Part shown: piece by piece, positions 28,211 to 37,529 of the stretch
How the letters are laid out: the number at the start of each line of letters is the position of its first letter
Numbering within the stretch: the stretch's first letter is position 1
Translations under genes and position numbers: made by a program
Origin: Pseudotabrizicola sp.
Lineage (GTDB): Bacteria; Pseudomonadota; Alphaproteobacteria; Rhodobacterales; Rhodobacteraceae
DNA: 64,000 nucleotides
NCBI RefSeq assembly: GCF_030684215.1
Contig: NZ_JAUXOV010000029.1
Location: 44,066 to 108,065, forward strand
Reading direction: 5' to 3'
The notes under the pieces: model-generated
Seen by the model: only the letters and a program-made list of their open reading frames with translations
Database searches by the model: none
What the model was told of the DNA's origin: nothing

Positions 28211-28780
28211 ATGAAACAGTCAGTTCCGACTCGGCATAGAAGTGGGGTTGCTCCGACGAGCCAGAGACTGTTCGCAAGCCCTCTGGATTTCATCAGCGAA
28301 GATCACCTGCGCGAACGTCAGATTTGTGCGGTGATCGACGATCTCGCGATTGCCACATCCCCTGACCGGCAGGCTGTACTGACCGTTTTACGTTTTCTGA
28401 ACGAGGAGTTGAATGTGCATCAGCGGGACGAAGCTGAGGATCTGTTCCCGCTCTTGGTGCTGCGTTGCTCGGAGGAAGAGTCGATCGAAAGGACAATCAA
28501 CCGGATCAGGGCCGACCAAGTTGGAGCAATCCGCCTGTTGCCACAGGTGCGTGTGACGCTCGCTGACTATCTTGACACCGGTGCCGACCTGACCGCCGAA
28601 GATCGCACAACATTGACCGAGTTCGCGGGACACATGCGCAGCCACCTTGTGGCTGCGCATGCGATCCTGCTGCCGATCGCCCGCTCCCGGCTGACCCGGG
28701 CCGATTTGCGGATGCTCTCGGAGCACATGCGATTGCGGCGCGGGCTTCCCCCGATCCAGGAGATGACCAATGCTGAATGA
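28211..28780 (+). CDS. hemerythrin-like HHE protein
   Basis: A 189-residue helical protein with di-iron-type motifs: EDHLRERQICAVID, NVHQRDEAEDLFPLLVLRC, RADQVGAIRLLP and GHMRSHLVAAHAILLPIA. The ATG at 28211 follows a GGGGG stretch. Its end overlaps the carbonic anhydrase start by 11 bp. Its role may be iron or NO handling; it is a distant relative of the hemerythrin at 11047-11535. Confidence 0.7.
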   Translation: MKQSVPTRHRSGVAPTSQRLFASPLDFISEDHLRERQICAVIDDLAIATSPDRQAVLTVLRFLNEELNVHQRDEAEDLFPLLVLRCSEEESIERTINRIRADQVGAIRLLPQVRVTLADYLDTGADLTAEDRTTLTEFAGHMRSHLVAAHAILLPIARSRLTRADLRMLSEHMRLRRGLPPIQEMTNAE

Positions 28781-29387
28781 CCTGCTGGCGCGCAATTATG
28801 AGTGGTCAAAGCAACGTCACGCCGAAGAACCTGACTATTTTACGCGACTTGCCGCCATTCAGGCCCCAGAGTTTTTCTGGATTGGCTGCTCGGACAGCCG
28901 TGTGCCTGCAAACGTGGTCGCGGGCCTCGATCCGGGCGAGGTTTTTGTCCATCGCAATGTCGCCAACATCGTTCACTCATCTGACATGAACCTTTTATCG
29001 GCGCTGGAATTTGCGGTCGAGGCACTGAAAGTACGCGAGATCATTGTGTGCGGTCATTACGGATGCGGTGGCGTCAAAGCTGCCACAGAGGATCTGCCTC
29101 AGAGCCTTGCTGATCACTGGCTGGAGCCGATACGGCGGCTGGCACGCAGTTACGCCGTCGATTTGTCGCACGAACCGGATATCGAAGCAAGGCGCGACCG
29201 GCTGGCTGAACTGAACGTGGTCGAGGGTGTTCGGCGCGTCTGCGAAACGCCCATCCTGCAAAGGGCTTGGCGACGCCGTGCGAACCTTCGCGTGCATGGT
29301 TTGATTTACGGATTGAAAGACGGTCGTTTGCGCGACCTCGATTGCAGCATAGGCCCTGGCCATTTCCAGAAGGAGGTAGCGGAATGA
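28770..29387 (+). CDS. beta-class carbonic anhydrase
   Basis: A 205-residue beta carbonic anhydrase, interconverting CO2 and bicarbonate. The complete Zn site is visible: C40-x-D42-x-R44 (CSDSRVP), H96 and C99 (HYGCGG). Its stop overlaps the moeA start. Why it lies in a nitrate-respiration gene run is unclear; pH and CO2 balance during denitrification is one idea. Confidence 0.95.
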   Translation: MLNDLLARNYEWSKQRHAEEPDYFTRLAAIQAPEFFWIGCSDSRVPANVVAGLDPGEVFVHRNVANIVHSSDMNLLSALEFAVEALKVREIIVCGHYGCGGVKAATEDLPQSLADHWLEPIRRLARSYAVDLSHEPDIEARRDRLAELNVVEGVRRVCETPILQRAWRRRANLRVHGLIYGLKDGRLRDLDCSIGPGHFQKEVAE

Positions 29388-30664
29388 CGATTTTGCAACC
29401 CATTGCACCGCAAGGCTGTGGCTGTGACGGTAGCGGTACCCGCAAGACGCTGATCAGCATTGACGACGCGCTCTCCCTGATCTTTGCTCGGACGCCCCCG
29501 GTCGAAGAGACGGAGGGCCTTGCACTTGGCCTTGCCTTGGGCCGAACACTTGCAAGTCCGGTCATCGCCTTGTGTATGAGCCCGCCCTTCGACAACTCGG
29601 CGATGGACGGCTTCGCTGTCGTGACGTCGGCACTGGTCGGAGATGGTCCGTGGACGCTGGATGTTGTCGCACGGGTTCCGGCGGGACAACTGGCAACACG
29701 GCCGATTTACGGCTTGCAGTCCACCCGGGTTTTTACTGGTGCGCCGATCCCTGCAGGGGCGGATGCCGTCGTTATGCAGGAAGACGTCCAGCGCAGCGGT
29801 GCGACCATCCGAATTGCGCGCCGTCCCGAACCGGGGCTGAACATCCGCCGTGCGGGCAGTGAAATGGCGGCAGGCGACATGGTTCTAAGGCAGGGACAAC
29901 GTCTGGGACCACGCGAAATTGCTGCTTGCGCCGCAGCAGGTACAGGGTCCGTCCGGGTGCGCAGACGCCTGCGCGTCGCCTTGCTGGTAACCGGGGATGA
30001 GGTGCGTCAGGCAGGCGCAGACCGGGCGGCAGCGCAGATCTGGGATGTTAATACGCCCATGCTGACCGCCGCGCTGACGCGGCCTGACATCGATCTCATC
30101 ACCGTTGAACACGGTCTCGACAGCAAGGACGGGCTGTTTTTACAGATCGCAGAGATGGCAAACATCGCTGATCTCGTGATTACCACTGGCGGAATTTCGG
30201 TGGGTGAGGAAGATCACATAAAACCAACGCTGTTGGCGATGGGTGCCGAGGTCATCTTCAGCGGTGTTGCGATCAAACCTGGCAAACCCGTGTCCTTCGG
30301 ACACGTCAGGGAAGCAGCCTGGCTAGGCCTCCCGGGCAATCCACTTTCAGCGTTCATCACCTGGCACCTATTTGGCGAGGCGCTTGTCAGACGGATGACT
30401 GGTGCAAATGATGACACTGCCAAAAGACGGCATGTCGTCACTGCCCATGACATTTCCAGAAAGACGGGCCGCTGCGAGTTGCGCCCGGCAATCTGTGCAG
30501 GGTTCGATCCGCAAGGCCGCGAGGTTGTGAGCTTTGAGCCAGAGAGCCATTCGTCGCGGGTGAACGGCCTTTCGATGGCGTCCGGCCTTATTTTCATTCC
30601 TGCCGACGCAGAGTGGCTTCCCGCCGGTGCGTTGGTCGAATTCCAACCATTTTGCCCAACATGA
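29384..30664 (+). CDS. moeA: MoeA, molybdopterin molybdenumtransferase
   Basis: Inserts molybdenum into adenylylated molybdopterin. It is 426 aa starting MTILQPIAPQGCGC, with AGGAGG upstream. Family landmarks: PPFDNSAMDGFAV, RVFTGAPIPAGADAVV, TGDEV, TTGGISVGEEDHIK and LPGNPLSAF. The short Cys-containing N-terminal extension is not part of the usual start. It would supply cofactor for NarG next door. Confidence 0.95.
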   Translation: MTILQPIAPQGCGCDGSGTRKTLISIDDALSLIFARTPPVEETEGLALGLALGRTLASPVIALCMSPPFDNSAMDGFAVVTSALVGDGPWTLDVVARVPAGQLATRPIYGLQSTRVFTGAPIPAGADAVVMQEDVQRSGATIRIARRPEPGLNIRRAGSEMAAGDMVLRQGQRLGPREIAACAAAGTGSVRVRRRLRVALLVTGDEVRQAGADRAAAQIWDVNTPMLTAALTRPDIDLITVEHGLDSKDGLFLQIAEMANIADLVITTGGISVGEEDHIKPTLLAMGAEVIFSGVAIKPGKPVSFGHVREAAWLGLPGNPLSAFITWHLFGEALVRRMTGANDDTAKRRHVVTAHDISRKTGRCELRPAICAGFDPQGREVVSFEPESHSSRVNGLSMASGLIFIPADAEWLPAGALVEFQPFCPT

Positions 30665-30676
30665 AGGACCCTGCAG

Positions 30677-31198
30677 ATGCGTTTAGCCTACACAATGGCA
30701 CCCGGAAGGGGAGACACCGACCTGATCCTTTTCAAGCTGGCCACTCAGCTTGTGTCGCGCGGTCTCAGGTGCTGTGGCACCGTTCAGATCAACTCGGAAC
30801 GGGCTGATACGGGCCCATGTGACATGGATGTTCAGGTTTTGCCCGAAGGGCCCGTGCTGCGTATCAGTCAGGACCTTGGTCGATCCTCGCGTGGCTGCAG
30901 GCTTGACCCTGCTGCACTGGAAACTGCCGTCGGTCTGGTATCTGCCGAGCTGTCGATGGGGGCAGATGTCCTCATCGTCAACAAATTCGGCAAACACGAA
31001 GCCGAAGGGCGAGGCTTTCGCGGCGTGATCGCCGAAGCGCTTTCCATGGGCATTCCGGTCATTGTCGGCATAAATGCGCTGAACCTCCCGGCTTTCGAGG
31101 TCTTCGCCGAGGGGATGGCTGCAAGCCTGCCCCCTGACGTCAGCAGGCTGGACGCGTGGCTCTCTGAATGTATCGCGAAGAAGGTTGCGGCTGCGTAA
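30677..31198 (+). CDS. DUF2478 family protein (molybdenum-linked NTPase-like)
   Basis: A 173-residue protein starting MRLAYTMAPGRGDTD. It has an NTPase-like fold with the conserved DVLIVNKFGKHEAEGRGFR segment typical of the DUF2478 family, found beside molybdate transport and MoCo genes. It follows moeA by 12 bp. Function is not established; the neighbourhood suggests molybdenum or MoCo handling. Confidence 0.75.
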   Translation: MRLAYTMAPGRGDTDLILFKLATQLVSRGLRCCGTVQINSERADTGPCDMDVQVLPEGPVLRISQDLGRSSRGCRLDPAALETAVGLVSAELSMGADVLIVNKFGKHEAEGRGFRGVIAEALSMGIPVIVGINALNLPAFEVFAEGMAASLPPDVSRLDAWLSECIAKKVAAA

Positions 31199-31294
31199 GC
31201 CCGCATCGCGCCACGGCTGTGATCAGAAGCGCTGCGAGACCTAGACCGCCTTATCTGGACCGACTGTTCTGCGCCGGAAAAAGATTGTCGTCGT

Positions 31295-31308
31295 TTGATG
31301 TAGCGCAA
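31295..31308 (+). promoter_or_regulatory. FNR-like box upstream of hemN
   Basis: TTGATGTAGCGCAA matches the left FNR half-site exactly and the right half-site with two mismatches. It is centred 41.5 bp before the hemN ATG at 31343, so class II activation would start the transcript at or very near the start codon. Confidence 0.5.
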
Positions 31309-31342
31309 CGTCATGCCCGCTCTTGTCGGTATCTTAGGAAAA

Positions 31343-32698
31343 ATGGAACACATAGAACATCTTCGCGCGCTTGGTCTTTTTGATGCGCGTGTGCCACGTT
31401 ACACGTCTTATCCTACAGCAGCCGTGTTCTCACCCCGGATCGGTGCCGCGTTTCAGTCAGAAGCTCTTGCAGAGCTGGATCCGCGCATACCGGTTTCGGT
31501 CTATATTCACATCCCGTTCTGCGAGCGCCTATGCTGGTTTTGCGCCTGTCATACCCAAGGCACCCAGACATTGGCCCCAGTGGAAGGATATATCGAAACA
31601 CTTGAGGCGGAACTGGCTTTGCTCCGTCATATCCTGCCAAGAGGCCTGCGGATGGGCCAGTTGCACTGGGGAGGCGGCACACCAACCATTCTGCCGCCAA
31701 TCTTGATTCACAGGTTGGCCCGCGCGATCCGCGATGTGTTTGAACCGGCAGAAAATTTCGAGTTTTCGGTCGAGATCGATCCGACGATGGTCGACCGGGC
31801 CAAAATTGATGCCTTGGCCGCTGAGGGCATGACCCGCGCCTCAATCGGCATTCAGGATTTTGCGCCAGAAGTTCAGCAGGCAATTGGGCGTGAGCAACCC
31901 TTTGAGTTAACGCAAGTCTGTGTTGCCGATTTGCGCGCGGCGGGGATCTTGTCGCTCAATACTGATCTGGTCTACGGCCTGCCACATCAGACGGAAGCAC
32001 ACATCGCCGATACGGTTGAAAAGGTGCTAACCTTTGCGCCTGATCGCGTCGCCCTTTTCGGCTACGCGCACGTTCCGTGGGTGTCAAAGCGGCAGAAGCT
32101 GATTGATGAAGCCGCACTGCCCGGTGATGTGTCAAGGTATCGCCTTGCAGCGTTTGCTGCTGAACGGTTCGGTAAAGCTGGAATGCAGGCCATCGGGATT
32201 GATCACTTCGCCCGTTCCAACGACGCGCTGGCAAAGGCGCAAAGCACGGGACGTCTGCGTCGCAATTTCCAAGGCTACACCACCGACGGCTGCCAGACGC
32301 TGATCGGCCTCGGCGCATCGTCGATTTCACGGTTTCCTGGCGGCTATGTGCAAAATGCAACGGCAACGGCCGCCTACATCCAGCGGATCACGGCGGGAGG
32401 TTTCGCAGGGTCACGCGGGCACGCCATGGCAGGAGAAGATGCCCTGCGCGCCCGGGCGATTGAATTCCTGATGTGTGATTTTCGCCTCAACCTGACTGAC
32501 TTGCAACCAGAGTTTGGCGTAGCCGCGACAGCGCTTGCCCCGATCATGAAGCATGCTGCAGCCAAGTTCGGGGAACTGATCAGCTGTGAAGGTGACGTTC
32601 TGAGGATTCTTCCTGACGGCCGCGCGCTGACGCGGATCGTAGCCAGCATGTTCGATGACCATGTGCCCGAGGGAGTTCGATACTCCCGCGTTTCATAG
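31343..32698 (+). CDS. hemN: HemN, oxygen-independent coproporphyrinogen III dehydrogenase
   Basis: Radical-SAM enzyme decarboxylating coproporphyrinogen III without oxygen. It has 451 aa from MEHIEHLRALG, behind a TAGGAAAA ribosome site. The SAM cluster is C60-x3-C64-x2-C67 (CERLCWFC), followed by a fourth residue pair ACH. Other landmarks are RVPRYTSYPTA, HWGGGTPT, SIGIQDF and GIDHFAR. It supplies heme for the denitrification cytochromes under anoxia. Confidence 0.96.
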   Translation: MEHIEHLRALGLFDARVPRYTSYPTAAVFSPRIGAAFQSEALAELDPRIPVSVYIHIPFCERLCWFCACHTQGTQTLAPVEGYIETLEAELALLRHILPRGLRMGQLHWGGGTPTILPPILIHRLARAIRDVFEPAENFEFSVEIDPTMVDRAKIDALAAEGMTRASIGIQDFAPEVQQAIGREQPFELTQVCVADLRAAGILSLNTDLVYGLPHQTEAHIADTVEKVLTFAPDRVALFGYAHVPWVSKRQKLIDEAALPGDVSRYRLAAFAAERFGKAGMQAIGIDHFARSNDALAKAQSTGRLRRNFQGYTTDGCQTLIGLGASSISRFPGGYVQNATATAAYIQRITAGGFAGSRGHAMAGEDALRARAIEFLMCDFRLNLTDLQPEFGVAATALAPIMKHAAAKFGELISCEGDVLRILPDGRALTRIVASMFDDHVPEGVRYSRVS

Positions 32699-33095
32699 TC
32701 TGTGTTTTGGCCTTTGGTTGCGAGTTCTGGTCAAGCCTGTTTCGATATCCGTGCCGGGGCTTTAGGCTCATGTTGATATTCGAGCTGGATGCCTCAACGG
32801 GGTAATTTTCGTCAGCCGAAACAAAAAGGTCGTTGCAACCACCAGCTCGGCGGGACGTCACAGATCTGGCTTCTCCAGCGAAGCAGAACGTTAGTCGCCG
32901 AAAAGAGGTAGGTGCTTAGCAGTTTACCCCGAAGAACAGCAACACGATTGATTTGCGCTGAAACGTTGCTGCTTTTCTCGCTATGGTCTAGGGTCCGTGG
33001 ACAATCAGGGTTTCACGCATTCGGCCCCATTCGGAAGAGATGCGCCGCTGCAACTGCAAGCTATGCGGCTCCGAATTCTGTCTATCCCGCGACGT
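32699..33095. other. intergenic stretch without recognisable gene
   Basis: About 400 bp between hemN and the convergent end of the nor operon. I see no ORF with family similarity, no FNR box and no clear terminator hairpin with a T run. The only structure noted is a GGGAG...CTCCC stem at the end of hemN. Confidence 0.5.
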
Positions 33096-33320
33096 TCACT
33101 TATCGGCCTTTTCCATCAAACTGCGGATATGGCGGGCAAAGGCCCATGTGGCAGGCACGCCCAGCACCGCGCCTCCCAGCACCGACTGCACAGGCGTCAG
33201 CACCGGCCAACCGATCCAGGACCAGATCAGCGAGGCGAAGAACACATTGACCGCCATCGCCCCTGCGCCGAACGGATAGAGATAAAGGAACAGACGCCCC
33301 AAGCTTGGGCGCGTGCTCAT
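33096..33320 (-). CDS. small membrane protein at end of nor operon (74 aa)
   Basis: Starts MSTRPSLGRLFLYLYPFG and has two TM helices (about 10-35 and 42-62) with a basic C-terminus. Its ATGA start overlaps the stop of the preceding 58-aa gene, so it is translated with the nor genes. Size and topology resemble NorF-type peptides of other nor operons, but I cannot confirm homology. Confidence 0.7.
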   Translation of the reverse strand: MSTRPSLGRLFLYLYPFGAGAMAVNVFFASLIWSWIGWPVLTPVQSVLGGAVLGVPATWAFARHIRSLMEKADK

Positions 33321-33493
33321 CTGCGGCCGACCAGCCATTGTACCGCGATCAGCGCCGCGAGGAAAATCAGCGAGGCGGCAAGATAGGCCAGTTCGGCCTC
33401 GGCTGTCTGCGGCTGCGGGATCGGGCGCTGAAATGCTTCGGCCAGAACAGCGGACGGAACAACAAATGTAAAAAGCACAAGGAAAAGGCGCAT
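33317..33493 (-). CDS. small secreted or membrane peptide in nor operon (58 aa)
   Basis: Starts MRLFLVLFTFVVPSAVLA, a typical signal sequence. Then come a short polar section (EAFQRPIPQPQTAEAE) and a TM helix (LAYLAASLIFLAALIAVQWL) ending VGRR. Its ATG lies one base after the norD stop (TGACATG). Family not recognised; a nitric-oxide-reductase accessory peptide by context. Confidence 0.68.
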   Translation of the reverse strand: MRLFLVLFTFVVPSAVLAEAFQRPIPQPQTAEAELAYLAASLIFLAALIAVQWLVGRR

Positions 33494-33494
33494 G

Positions 33495-35375
33495 TCAGGT
33501 CTCCTGCGTAAGGGAACGGTAAATGTCGGGTAGAGCGCGGCCAAGGCGGGCCGGGTCGGGCAGCAGAGTAAACCCCGCGCGGCCGAAGATTCGGGCAAAC
33601 CAGTCCTGCCCGTCGACATCGACGATCACGCCATGCACCGACTGACCCGCGCGGCGGGCCTCGCGCACGGCCATGTGGCTGTCTTCGATGCCGTGCGTGC
33701 CCTCGTAATGGTCCAGATCATTGGGCTTGCCATCGGTCAGAACCAGCACCAGCTTGCGGGCCGATGTCTCTTGCGCAAGCTGTGCAGAGGCATGGCGGAT
33801 CGCAGCCCCAAGCCGGGTGTAGTGACCGGGGCGCATGCCACCGATGCGGGCTGTAACCTCGGGTGTCATGGGCGCGGCAAACCCTTTGCAGCGCGTCAGG
33901 AACACCCGGTCGCGGCGGAGCGATGAAAACCCCCAGATCGCCAGACGATCTCCGGCTGCGTCGATGCCTCCTGCGAGTGCGGCCAATGCCTCGCGCGTGG
34001 TGTCGATGATGCTGCGGCTGCCGACAACGGATTCGGTGGAGCGCGAGCAATCCATCAGGATCGCCACCGACAGATCCCGCTCCACGTTCCGCAGATTGCG
34101 GAAGATGCGGTCACTGCCCTGCCCGGTGGCACGGATCGCGACCTGTGCGGCAATCAGCGCGTCAAGGTCCAGCTCTGCCCCGTCCACGTGGCGCGGCAAC
34201 AGGATGCGACGGGGGTGCATCGCCTCAAACTGCTGGCGGACGCGGGCCATCAGGCGCGGGTCAGGGGCAAAGGTGTCGCCGGGGGTGGCCTCGGCCTCCA
34301 GCACCCGGGTGTGGTCGGGCATGTAGGCGCGGGCGCGGTGGTTCCATTCGGGGTAGGTGAAGATGTCGGCAAGCCGCTCGTGGTCGGCGTCCTGTGGGGC
34401 CAGGTCCAGATGCAGGCGCAGCCGCGTGGCGGCGCGTTTGTGGTGCTTTGACAGCGTGATGTGGTCCTGATCCTCGGCCGCCTTCTGGGCGTTTTCCAGA
34501 TCGTCATCGTCGGTCGCGCGGTTCAGGCCCATGCTTTCCACCCAGGAAAAGATCGACTCGAACCGGTGCATGATAAAGCTGTCGGTGCGGTTGGCCTGCT
34601 CGTTATCTTCGCGCTTGCCCTGCTTGCGGGTCGGGCTGGCAAGGCCGGGGGGCGCGCTGATCGCGTCTTCTGCCGGGGTGGCTGCACTGCCCTTTGGGGC
34701 GTGTTCCATCCGCAGCCAGATCGGCAGCGGGGGAAACGGGGCATAACCGCGGGCCGCAGGGCCGGGGCTGGTGTCTGGCAGCGGATCTCCCGACAGCAGC
34801 GCACGGGCCCGCTCCCACACGCTGCGTTCCCCCGCCGAGCTGGCAAGATCTGGCATCGCTTGCAACAGATGCGTGCAAAAGGCGGCATGCGGGGCGCGCA
34901 GTCCGGGGCACAGCGCCAGCGTGCGCGCGGTTGCCTTTTCATTCGCGGCAAGGTGGCAAAGGTCATGATCCCGCGCATCCCCCGAAACCACATAGGGTTC
35001 CGCCGCCGCCGCCATGGCGGCCAGCCACAGATAGGCTGCGCGGTTCAGATCTGCGGTGGGAAAGGCATCCATCACCGGCGGCAGGCGCAGTGCCGCGCCG
35101 TCAAAGGTGGCCACATGCTCCAGCACCCGCGCTTCCGCCAGTCCGGCACCGATCCCCCGGCGGTGGCGTGACGCGGTGGCAGGGCTGGCGGCAATCTCGA
35201 CGCCGTGTCTGCCCCCCAGCGCCCGGAACAACAGCGTGACGCCGGGGCGCACCGCATCCAGCGCCACGGCATGGGCGGCAAAGCCCGCCACCGGGGCCAG
35301 CCGCCGGGCGACCCCGTGCCACAGATTGCCAACCGTCTCTTCCGGCTCCATCAGATCCATCGGGTGCAGGGCCAT
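33495..35375 (-). CDS. norD: NorD, von Willebrand A-domain protein for NO reductase activation
   Basis: A 626-residue accessory protein that works with the NorQ AAA+ ATPase to activate NorBC. The start MALHPMDLMEPEE was chosen since the longer frame runs into norQ. The C-terminal third is a VWA domain with an intact MIDAS motif (DCSRSTES, about residue 430) followed by a conserved D in LVLTDGKPND. It follows norQ by 4 bp. Full length. Confidence 0.93.
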   Translation of the reverse strand: MALHPMDLMEPEETVGNLWHGVARRLAPVAGFAAHAVALDAVRPGVTLLFRALGGRHGVEIAASPATASRHRRGIGAGLAEARVLEHVATFDGAALRLPPVMDAFPTADLNRAAYLWLAAMAAAAEPYVVSGDARDHDLCHLAANEKATARTLALCPGLRAPHAAFCTHLLQAMPDLASSAGERSVWERARALLSGDPLPDTSPGPAARGYAPFPPLPIWLRMEHAPKGSAATPAEDAISAPPGLASPTRKQGKREDNEQANRTDSFIMHRFESIFSWVESMGLNRATDDDDLENAQKAAEDQDHITLSKHHKRAATRLRLHLDLAPQDADHERLADIFTYPEWNHRARAYMPDHTRVLEAEATPGDTFAPDPRLMARVRQQFEAMHPRRILLPRHVDGAELDLDALIAAQVAIRATGQGSDRIFRNLRNVERDLSVAILMDCSRSTESVVGSRSIIDTTREALAALAGGIDAAGDRLAIWGFSSLRRDRVFLTRCKGFAAPMTPEVTARIGGMRPGHYTRLGAAIRHASAQLAQETSARKLVLVLTDGKPNDLDHYEGTHGIEDSHMAVREARRAGQSVHGVIVDVDGQDWFARIFGRAGFTLLPDPARLGRALPDIYRSLTQET

Positions 35376-35379
35376 CGGC

Positions 35380-36177
35380 TTACCCGTAAACCGCTGCGAT
35401 GACGTCGCGCAGCGCCTGGGCGACATCAGGCTCATCCGTCAGCGGCTCCACCACCGCCGCCTGCAGGGCGCGGTCAATCGCCATGCCCCCGGCGATCAGC
35501 GATGCGGCATAGATCAGAAGCCGGGTCGAAACACCCTCTTCCAGATCCATCCCCGATAGCGCGCGTATATGCCCCGCCAACCGGACCAGCGGCGCAACGC
35601 GGTTGGTGTCCAGCCCGCTTTCGCGCGCGACCACCGCCACCTCTGTTGCGGCATCGGGAAAGCCGAAGGTGATCGACAGGAACCGCTGGCGGGTCGATGG
35701 TTTCAGCCGTTTGAGGATGTTCTGATAACCGGGGTTGTAGCTTGCCACCAGCATGAAGCCGGGCGGGGCCACCAGTTCCTCGCCGGTGCGGTCGATCATC
35801 AGGGTGCGGCGGTTGTCGGTCAGCGGGTGCAGCACCACCGTCACGTCCTTGCGCGCCTCGATCACCTCATCCAGATAACAGACCGCCCCTTCGCGCACGG
35901 CGCGGGTCAGCGGGCCATCGACCCATTCCGTCGCGCCACCGCGCAGCAGATAGCGCCCGATCAGATCGGCCGCCGACAGGTCGTCATGGCAGGCCACGGT
36001 GTACAGCGGGCGGCCCAACCGGGCCGCCATATGTTCGACAAATCGTGTCTTGCCGCACCCCGTGGGCCCCTTCAGCAGAAGGGGCAGACCATTGGCATGG
36101 GCCGCCTCGAACAAGGCCACCTCATCTGCGACGGGGCGGTAGTACGGCGCCGTCGGATTGGGGGAAAGCGCGTTCAT
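35380..36177 (-). CDS. norQ: NorQ, AAA+ ATPase for NO reductase activation
   Basis: MoxR-type AAA+ ATPase, 265 aa. Walker A is GPTGCGKT (37-44), Walker B is VCYLDEV (about 98-104), with a sensor segment SYNPGYQ. It overlaps norB by 4 bp. With NorD it is thought to insert the non-heme iron of NorB. Confidence 0.95.
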   Translation of the reverse strand: MNALSPNPTAPYYRPVADEVALFEAAHANGLPLLLKGPTGCGKTRFVEHMAARLGRPLYTVACHDDLSAADLIGRYLLRGGATEWVDGPLTRAVREGAVCYLDEVIEARKDVTVVLHPLTDNRRTLMIDRTGEELVAPPGFMLVASYNPGYQNILKRLKPSTRQRFLSITFGFPDAATEVAVVARESGLDTNRVAPLVRLAGHIRALSGMDLEEGVSTRLLIYAASLIAGGMAIDRALQAAVVEPLTDEPDVAQALRDVIAAVYG

Positions 36178-37520
36178 GCGGCCTCTCCCGTTGCGGTGCT
36201 GTCTTGCGCAATCACCTCACGCCGCACCACAATCTGGCTGTAGATGAACAGGATCGCCCCCAGCACCACCGCAATGCCCGCGCCAAAGCGCATCACATAG
36301 AACAGACCCAGCTGATCCTGCACATCCATGTAGTAGTCGCCGACAATCCGCTGCATATGGGTCTGGATCGTGCCGGCAAAGGTCAGCACAAAGGTCATGA
36401 ACGCCATGCCCCCGGTCATCAGCCAGAACGACACCATGTTCAGCACCTGATTGTAGGGTGCACGGCCGCGCAACAGCGGCATGGCGTAGGTGATGATCGC
36501 CAGATTCATCGCAACATAGGCACCGTAAAACGCAAGGTGGCCATGGGCTGCGGTGATCTGCGTGCCGTGGGTGTAGAAGTTCACGCCATGGAATGTGTGC
36601 AGGAACCCCCAGACGCCCGCCCCGAAAAACGCCACAACAGCCGAGCCCAAGGCCCAGAGAAGCGCCGCCTTGTTGGGGTGGGTGCGCCGCCCTTTCCAGA
36701 CCATGATGAAGGCAAATGACATCATCGCAAAGAACGGCACCACCTCAAAGGCCGAAAAGATCGAGCCGGTCCACTGCCAGTATTCCGGCAGGCCGATCCA
36801 GTAGAAGTGGTGACCGGTGCCGAGAATGCCGGAAAACAGCGCCGTGGCGACAATCACATAAAGCCACTTTTCCACCACTTCGCGGTCAACGCCTGTCAGC
36901 TTCAGCATCAGAAAGGCCAGAATCGCGGCCATCACCAGCTCCCACGTGCCCTCGACCCAAAGGTGCACGACGAACCACCAGTACATCTTGTCCAGACTCA
37001 GGTTGTCGGGGTTGATGAAGGCGAAGATCCACAACAGCGACAACAGCCAAAGCCCCGTCAGCAAGACGCCGGTGATGGCGGTTTTTCGCCCGGCCAGCAC
37101 CGTCATCGAGATGTTCAGAAGGAAGATCACGGCGGCGATCAGGATGCCGAACTTGACCCAGAGCGGTTGCTCCAGAAATTCGCGCCCGCCATGGATCCCG
37201 ACGAGATATCCTGCCACCGCGCCAAGGGTGCCGACCACCAAGATGATCAGTTGCAAATAGGCCAGCTTGACCGACCAGATCTCACGTTCGGACTCCTCGG
37301 GCACAAGGAAATAGGCAGCGCCAAAAAAGCCCAGCAGCAGCCAGACGATCAGCGCGTTGGTGTGGATCATGCGGATGATGTTGAAGGGCAGCACCTCGGA
37401 CAGCGTGTTGGGCGAGATGTAGACCCAACCCGCCAGCAAGCCACCCAGCACCTGAATGCCGAACAGGCCCATTGCCACGAGGAAATAGGCGTAAGCGACC
37501 TTTTGCGATTGATATTTCAT
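36174..37520 (-). CDS. norB: NorB, cytochrome-c-dependent nitric oxide reductase large subunit
   Basis: Catalytic 12-TM subunit reducing NO to N2O, 448 aa. The full ligand set is present: H53 and H328 for low-spin heme, H326 for heme b3, and H186, H237 and H238 for FeB, with glutamates E190 and E194 of HLWVEGTWE. It has no quinol-oxidase N-terminal extension, so this is a cNOR pairing with NorC, 9 bp upstream. Confidence 0.98.
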   Translation of the reverse strand: MKYQSQKVAYAYFLVAMGLFGIQVLGGLLAGWVYISPNTLSEVLPFNIIRMIHTNALIVWLLLGFFGAAYFLVPEESEREIWSVKLAYLQLIILVVGTLGAVAGYLVGIHGGREFLEQPLWVKFGILIAAVIFLLNISMTVLAGRKTAITGVLLTGLWLLSLLWIFAFINPDNLSLDKMYWWFVVHLWVEGTWELVMAAILAFLMLKLTGVDREVVEKWLYVIVATALFSGILGTGHHFYWIGLPEYWQWTGSIFSAFEVVPFFAMMSFAFIMVWKGRRTHPNKAALLWALGSAVVAFFGAGVWGFLHTFHGVNFYTHGTQITAAHGHLAFYGAYVAMNLAIITYAMPLLRGRAPYNQVLNMVSFWLMTGGMAFMTFVLTFAGTIQTHMQRIVGDYYMDVQDQLGLFYVMRFGAGIAVVLGAILFIYSQIVVRREVIAQDSTATGEAA

Positions 37521-37529
37521 GTCTTTCTC

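Noticed and set aside
32671..32690. GGGAG...CTCCC stem at the end of hemN as a terminator
   Set aside because: Short stem inside the coding end and no T run directly after it.
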